Below, in pieces: positions 10,501-11,524 of a stretch of DNA of 11,524 nucleotides (positions are counted from its first letter, which is position 1; the number at the start of each line of letters is the position of its first letter). The DNA lies in the NCBI GenBank assembly GCA_903911455.1, contig CAIWDQ010000311.1, positions 1 through 11,524 of the forward strand, written 5' to 3'. The stretch comes from an uncultured bacterium (lineage in GTDB: Bacteria > Bacteroidota > Bacteroidia > Bacteroidales > JACABE01). The notes beneath the pieces were generated by a model that saw nothing but the letters and a program-made list of their open reading frames with translations, was not told the DNA's origin and did not search any database. The translations under genes were made by a program, and so were the position numbers.

Positions 10501-11524
10501 GTTGTATAAGTAGGTGCACTTAATCCAATACCGGGACCAGCGTATGCAATTGTTTTTGCACCTGTATAGGAAGTTACAATATTATAATTGGCATCAACCA
10601 TTGTGATGCTTGTGATATTAAATGAAGACCCTGCAGTTTGTGCTGACACTGTACCTGAATTACCTGAAGCAGCAGTAAAAGACTGTCCGGGTAAGGTAAC
10701 GATTAGTTTATAAGCAGACCCAGGATTAACTGTTAAACTTGAACTTGCATTGCCATAAGAACCACCATCTGTAGCAGTAATCGTTGTAGTTTCTGCTTTT
10801 GTTAAAGTGGCAGCAAGAGCAGTTGTTGATTGACCATTAGTAAAAGTTATACTAGTTGTATAAGTAGGTGCATTTAATCCACTACCTGGCCCAGCGTATG
10901 AGATTGTTTTTACACCAGTATAAGAGGATACAATATTATAATATGCATCTGTTGCAGTAAGTGAAACAATATTAAAAGAAGATCCAGCAGTTTGTGCTGT
11001 TACAGAATTTGCATTTCCTGTACCAGCTGTGAAAGTTTGTCCGGGCAAAGTAACTACCAATTTGGTCATTGTTCCTGCACTGACCAATGTAGCTGCTCCT
11101 GTATTAGCTGTTAAGCTCGGGGAGCCACTTACATAGGTTGCAGTTACAGTCCATCCACTGCTAGTTGCTGTTTTAAAAGTCACAGCATAAGTTAGAGTAC
11201 CTGCTACCAAAGCAGCATTTGAAGGTAAGGTGGCATTTACATCGCTTGATGTAATAGCTACAGTTTGTATACCTGTGTTTACTAAATTCCAGTTGGCATC
11301 TACTGCTTTTACGGTAACATTTAATGATGTACCTGCTATTTGTGTTGTCGGTGTTCCTGTTTTTCCTGTTGTTGTACCTGGTGCAGCAGTTTCTCCCGGC
11401 ATCAATACCTGTAACTTAGTTGCGGTTCCTGCATTTACAAGTGTTGCAGCTCCTGTATTAGCTGTTAAGCTAGGCGAACCACTTACATAGGTTGCAGTTA
11501 CAGTCCACCCACTGCCAGTTGCCG
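1578..11524 (-). CDS. Giant modular T9SS-secreted surface protein, adhesin-like (5' end missing)
   Basis: The frame is open from the right edge to TAA at 1578-1580, with 3,314 residues visible. The frame continues upstream of the TTG at 11405 and of the adjacent ATG, with a recognisable repeat, so those are internal codons; the true start and signal peptide lie outside. Domains, numbered from the first complete codon: five 118-residue Ig-like repeats (35-619) preceded by the end of another; four modules opening with a W-x-G...STDW...NW cap (620-1418, 1419-1857, 1858-2322, 2323-2788) and continuing as NFNG.QT.P...YNNL-type beta-solenoid-like repeats; an Ig-like domain (2789-2885); a prealbumin-like domain (2889-2955); a dockerin-like segment (2956-3011); a cohesin-like domain (3092-3214); and the T9SS sorting domain (3233-3314). 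No catalytic motif is visible. The protein is poor in charged residues and rich in Thr, Ser, Gly and Asn. It is probably exported and attached to the cell surface, acting in adhesion or as a scaffold. That role is inferred from architecture. Confidence 0.96.
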   Translation of the reverse strand, partial: ATGSGWTVTATYVSGSPSLTANTGAATLVNAGTATKLQVLMPGETAAPGTTTGKTGTPTTQIAGTSLNVTVKAVDANWNLVNTGIQTVAITSSDVNATLPSNAALVAGTLTYAVTFKTATSSGWTVTATYVSGSPSLTANTGAATLVSAGTMTKLVVTLPGQTFTAGTGNANSVTAQTAGSSFNIVSLTATDAYYNIVSSYTGVKTISYAGPGSGLNAPTYTTSITFTNGQSTTALAATLTKAETTTITATDGGSYGNASSSLTVNPGSAYKLIVTLPGQSFTAASGNSGTVSAQTAGSSFNITSITMVDANYNIVTSYTGAKTIAYAGPGIGLSAPTYTTSVTFASGQSTTTLATTLTKAEATTITVGDGTNTGTASSSLTVNPGANSKLIVTLAGETFTATSGNLGTVSAQTAGTAFNISKLTMVDANYNIVTSYTGVKTISYAGPGSGLNAPTYTTSVTFASGQSTTTLATTLTKAETTTITATDGGSYGNASSSLTVNFGALDNFAFVLSGPNCSGSTFSGTNTLTARDANNNIVTSFDASANNVTISASISGSVSGLSGGNKLTSAGDFSSGVANLTSKIIFTSGTTASGTFNATSATGKTGASGSVTINTAGTWTGTTSTDWNIATNWCGGIPTSSTNVVIPSGPTNQPHIGSAGGVCNNITIGGSLTMDGSYNLTVSGNWTDNGTFTASTSTVNFNGSFAQTINVAATFSTLKINNAAGVTLAVAATVTNLTIGDVASNSVFNDGGFQLTSTGTLTLTSGTFRLGSGATATTYPLFATNTIASGATVDFASSASQTIPAVNFGNVINSGNGDRILVSTGTIGISGTITKGSSGIYTITGSTINFNGTGAQTIPAFTYNNLTSSSSGARTLASSGTISVAGTFTPGSNSYTISGSTIQFNGSSQSVPVFSYNNLDLSTATTAITLASGIIGIAGTYTVPGAITQTISGNTINFNGSGSQTIPVFNYNNLTSSSSGARTLASGSIGVAGTFIPGSNSYAITGSTINFNGTGSQTVPAFNYNNLTLSGTRTSANNVTLVSGGTIGVASTFNPSATFGTGGYVITSNTVQFNGASQTVPAFNYNNLDLSTATTAITLASSGTIGIAGTFTVPGAITKTITGSTVQFNGASQTVPAFNYNNIDLSSASTAITLASSGTIGIAGAYTVPGSITKTITGSTVDYNGTIGATAETISSFTYNNLTISGSGNNNKVAGGDITVNGTLNLSSTNYDATHGALAMSTYTLYLGASATTTGTGDVSGIITRTHTFATNVFYTFGNTNQGITFPVVSGQTLPTSMTLRVSIGTAPCWGTSCLDNPLSVTNRKYEFTQIGGSGTKASYRANYLDSELASGVNESFLSLYSYYSPTTVKTEIGWSNYDATNNYISIDNIDLANIPSGGTLGDYQVTIAPTTTTIHVWNGSLSTDWATAGNWTPSGVPTNLIAADIPDHALYTNQPTLSTGAQCMYLILETGGVLNGGTGGLSIIAGPAVSDILTIEPGASFNPGTSTLSLTSYTPTSSYASYSGNISANNFTITSGSSILAAANSYLTVSGTLTIAGTGVFDAATKHNYIEFNSSSAQSIPNPNGSTPGYHNLILSGTGTKTLPATLNIYDGFTNNETGGTVDFGTYVVVFNGNAYGQDINGTAVSGFYDLTLNNSFGLGLTGVDAIVTHTLTLTNGIITTGTNKLILGSNGTCSAGIITGAGAGNYINGNLRRFIPNSTSSIDFTIGDATNYTPVTLVFTGSTSGCGSLDVSTAVVQPGVASGLSQTKYINRKWSITNTGVTGFTSYDPTFTFVSGDEIGTPTYTSLIIRKWNGNAWVTTTTGTQSTLSTQATGVTSFSDFYIGENACVSGTALWLGGTSTDWNTGSNWCLNGVPSSTDNVEIPVGPTNQPHIGAPANCKDLLIDASASLTMDGAYNLSVYGNWTKNGTFTQSTSIVNFIGSGAQTINSATTFSTLKVNNAAGVTLGAAITTSNLTIGDVTSSSIFNDGGYQVTSTGVLSLTSGTFKLGSGATATTYPSFATNTIASGTTVDYGSSSAQTIVAVNYSNLSNTGNGDRTLSSSGTIGITGSFTPGTGNYTIVGSTIDYNGTNISTDETIASFTYNNLTISGSGTNSKKSGGNITVNGVLNLNSANYSATQGALAMVNEYILYMGATATTSGTGDVSGYINRSSFSLNTDYTFGNPYTLINFTVAPLPSSVTVEVYLLGADISWKTNAIRRYYDVTRTGGSSATRLRFNAHYLDSELNGATATNLDFFDIHNPPLGTVHDHGRTDFNSTSTDANATNNWVGFSNVGLVFLGTATVDDHLWTLGTRTAINCTWVGGSPSGATDWDLPGNWEGGVPGSTSDVVIPAGTAYNPLLPNATRIIGTININTGGELDANTGTPTLTINGSTNAWVCNGTLVPGSSTVEFATTAATMAGTTNFNNVTINSGVALTPASGNTMRIAGALSNSGILDATTNNPNTIEYNGATQTVITPNGATTGYSSLILSGSSTKTLPGLTIAGDFTMAGTASTTAGALTIGGNFTLGSGTAFAGAYKHSIGGNFVNNGATFTATGSTFEFNGTSSQTIGGSSSSTFNNLTLNNSTGIGLDINETINGTLTFTIGNLTLNAYDLTLASSASIANSTTSKYVVTNGAGALKQHVLGNATDVDYPIGLASEYLPVSVQLTAGTTANDIKARIGDGLYPTYSSDVPSGTAITSKAVTKTWYVNPDASLSGGTASVKLQWNASDEGSGFARAWSDVGHYTSGAWTYSVGSAASGSNPYTQTLSGISSFSPFGVFGQDIICSFTGTTFCAGTALSVDYVAPDGIWNSGNIFTAQLSNSSGSFGSPVSIGTNTATTSGTISAVIPSGTTEGSGYRIRVVSSDPSGNGENNGADLTIHQQRSISGKYYYYKGGSDIELKDSHVAITLKRLSDDATKGTTSLTSSSGIYTFTGLCPDDYYIKTYSDASTAGSVNGTDAAQVNAWPSNLSSIEKVRFYAGDASMEVNTISLNSTDAFGIMDHFVNGTTLNRTINSGQDWTFWKATDAIAVNSLTNQLYPNVTLTTSGNLAVDMLALCNGDFNMSFTPGSKKAANANLNLVKAYELEADTSEILKLPVRVVEAYKVGAVSIVLNFNSDLTDIKDVVMNDPNNGNFSWAVKGNELRIGWYSTSALKLDAGETLLTLFVKSKVTNAKQEAIQFELAANPLNELADGSYKVIDDAQLSIAALKVSTLPIAKNETTNATINMINYPNPFNDYTIINYTLPYDGKVVLIINNLLGETMMIPVNEMQTKGEHSLKLRTETFKNGMYMATIKLISSNGDLGRTIKIIK
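1581..1826 (-). other. T9SS C-terminal sorting domain of the giant protein
   Basis: The last 82 residues start at NYPNPFND and continue with TIINYTLP, VVLIINNLLGE, LKLRTETFKNGMYMATI and the terminal lysine-rich IKIIK. This is the type A sorting domain pattern: an NYPNPF start, an L/Y-x-LP strand, a G-x-Y strand and a basic end. Such domains direct proteins from the periplasm across the outer membrane through the type IX system, after which the domain is usually removed and the protein is anchored or released. Confidence 0.93.
1881..2249 (-). other. Cohesin-like domain near the C-terminus of the giant protein
   Basis: Residues 3092-3214 (SEILKLPVRV, then VGAVSIVLNFNSDLTDIKDV, ELRIGWYS, AGETLLTLFVKSK, ending in DDAQLSIAALKV) follow the strand order of cohesin-like domains: a PV-containing first strand, a G-x-hydrophobic pair followed by N/D, and a central G-E-x-L-L-x-L-x-F strand. 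The domain lies between the dockerin-like segment and the sorting domain. In Bacteroidota this combination is frequent in surface proteins unrelated to cellulosomes. Confidence 0.65.
2490..2657 (-). other. Dockerin-like segment with two calcium-loop-like motifs
   Basis: Residues 2956-3011 hold two related motifs, GSVNGTDAAQVNAW and a later LNSTDAFGIMDHFV, separated by a VRFYAGDAS linker. The spacing of about 50-60 residues and the repeated S/G-T-D-A followed by a hydrophobic helix match a dockerin type I-like pair. The acidic and Asn ligands are fewer than in classical dockerins, so calcium binding is uncertain. A prealbumin-like domain (ISGKYYYY...SGIYTFTGLCPDDYYIKTY, about 2658-2858) immediately precedes it. 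Confidence 0.55.
2868..3158 (-). other. Ig-like domain (FTAQLSNSSGSF type)
   Basis: Residues 2789-2885 contain CSFTGTTFCAG, FTAQLSNSSGSFGSPVSIG, SGTISAVIPSGT and GYRIRVVSSDPSG, ending in ADLTI. This is a recognisable beta-sandwich repeat seen before C-terminal sorting domains in many Bacteroidota secreted proteins. It probably acts as a spacer. Its two cysteines, near the start of the domain, could form a disulfide. Confidence 0.7.
3159..4556 (-). repeat. Cap-plus-solenoid module 4 of the giant protein
   Basis: Residues 2323-2788 (466 aa) open with WVGGSPSGATDW, then NWEGGVPG and VVIPAG. A stretch of solenoid-like repeats follows (VEFATTAATMAGTTNFNNV, EYNGATQTV, FEFNGTSSQTIGG with FNNLTLNN). 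The module closes with a beta-rich segment containing VDYPIGLASEYLPVSVQL and KTWYVNPDASLSGG. Its length is close to that of module 3 (465 aa). Confidence 0.75.
4557..5951 (-). repeat. Cap-plus-solenoid module 3, duplicate of module 1
   Basis: Residues 1858-2322 (465 aa) open with WLGGTSTDW, NWCLNGVPSS and PTNQPHIG. They follow module 1 nearly residue by residue (SLTMDG, NGTFTQSTS, FSTLKVNNAAGVTL, FNDGGYQ, LGSGATATTYP), including the cysteine pair NWC and NCKD. Only one YNNL-type unit of the class expanded in module 1 is present (DETIASFTYNNL). The closing segment contains YTFGNPYT and RRYYDVTRTGGSS and ends in HYLDSELNG. Confidence 0.8.
5952..7268 (-). repeat. Cap-plus-solenoid module 2
   Basis: Residues 1419-1857 (439 aa) open with WNGSLSTDW, NWTPSGVPTN and YTNQPTL. 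Repeats such as FNSSSAQSIPNPNGS with GYHNLILSG follow. The end is DFTIGDATNYTPVTLVF, then KYINRKWSITNTG. It is the shortest module and the least like modules 1 and 3, but it shares a YHNLILSG/KTLP motif with module 4 (SSLILSG/KTLPG), so the modules may alternate as 1-2-3-4 with 1/3 and 2/4 similarity. Confidence 0.7.
7269..9665 (-). repeat. Cap-plus-solenoid module 1, expanded by extra repeat units
   Basis: Residues 620-1418 (799 aa) open with WTGTTSTDW, NWCGGIPTS and PTNQPHIG. The beginning and the end match module 3; the centre carries seven consecutive repeat units where module 3 has one. The closing segment includes YTFGNTNQG, RKYEFTQIGGSGTK and NYLDSELASG, matching NAHYLDSELNG of module 3. 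Confidence 0.8.
7915..8937 (-). repeat. Seven tandem 53-61-residue solenoid units (STxNFNG...YNNL)
   Basis: Each unit has I-T/S-G-S/N-T-h-x-F-N-G, then Q-T/S-h-P-h-F-x-Y-N-N-L/I, then a variable link, then SGTIGIAGTF. On the plus strand the YNNL codons begin near 7915, 8092, 8257, 8440, 8599, 8764 and 8923, giving spacings of 177, 165, 183, 159, 165 and 159 bp, all whole codons. Two link subtypes are visible, SSSSGARTLAS (53 aa) and LSTATTAITLAS (55-59 aa), plus one odd longer link (LSGTRTSANNVTLVSG, 61 aa). The pattern suggests rungs of a beta-solenoid. Confidence 0.85.
9666..11420 (-). repeat. Five tandem 118-residue Ig-like repeats in strict 354-bp register
   Basis: The TKL anchor codons (at 11418, 11064, 10710 and 10356, with the divergent DNF at 10002) are exactly 354 bp apart. 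The first four units are 118 residues each and the fifth is 113. The shared pattern is T-K-L-x-V-x-L-P-G-E/Q, T-A-G-T/S-S/A-F-N-I, D-A-N-Y-N-I-V-x-S-Y-T-G, and a closing A-x-S-S-L-T-V-N. The tail of a further unit fills 11421-11522 and matches 11067-11170. The array therefore continues past the window. The units resemble Big/invasin-type adhesin repeats. Confidence 0.88.

Noticed and set aside
9187..10509. Several plus-strand open frames opposite the Ig-like and solenoid repeats
   Set aside because: They follow the repeat units of the minus-strand gene and show the same Val/Pro/Leu-rich shadow composition, so they are antisense artefacts.
11403..11405. TTG, followed by ATG, as the start of the giant gene
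   Set aside because: The frame stays open to the window edge, and the upstream codons encode the tail of another copy of the same repeat, so the start lies outside.

Overview
The window is AT-rich and reads almost entirely from the minus strand. It most likely comes from a member of the Bacteroidota (FCB group). The evidence is a C-terminal secretion domain of the type IX secretion system (T9SS) with the NYPNPF motif, start regions rich in A/T with no Shine-Dalgarno sequence, a possible TAnnTTTG promoter element, and G/C-rich intergenic hairpin repeats of a kind common in that phylum. I cannot name a genus.

Layout in the direction of transcription (right to left). (1) Positions 11524-1578 hold one giant open reading frame, cut by the right window edge, with 3,314 residues visible. 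It encodes a modular, Thr/Ser/Gly/Asn-rich cell-surface or secreted protein. In order it has at least five tandem Ig-like repeats in a 354-bp register, and four long modules that each start with a W-x-G...STDW...NW-type cap followed by beta-solenoid-like repeats. After these come an Ig-like domain, a prealbumin-like domain, a dockerin-like segment, a cohesin-like domain and the T9SS sorting domain. (2) Positions 1577-938 are a 640-bp non-coding spacer. It holds an array of fifteen octamers that reverses orientation midway, a composite of G/C-rich hairpin repeats, and a candidate promoter with an overlapping 14-bp palindrome. (3) Positions 937-1 hold the 5' part of a second secreted-protein gene, cut by the left edge: signal peptide, cohesin-like domain, one complete YDG-type repeat and the start of a second.

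Both genes encode exported modular proteins with cohesin-like domains, and the giant protein also has a dockerin-like segment. A physical partnership at the cell surface is possible but is inference. No enzyme domain, RNA gene, transposase or CRISPR array was found. The most interesting content is evolutionary: a duplicated module in which one copy has gained six extra repeat units, 118-residue repeats with a sharp mosaic pattern suggesting gene conversion, and the orientation-switching octamer array. I see no convincing evidence for a wholly new multi-gene system.
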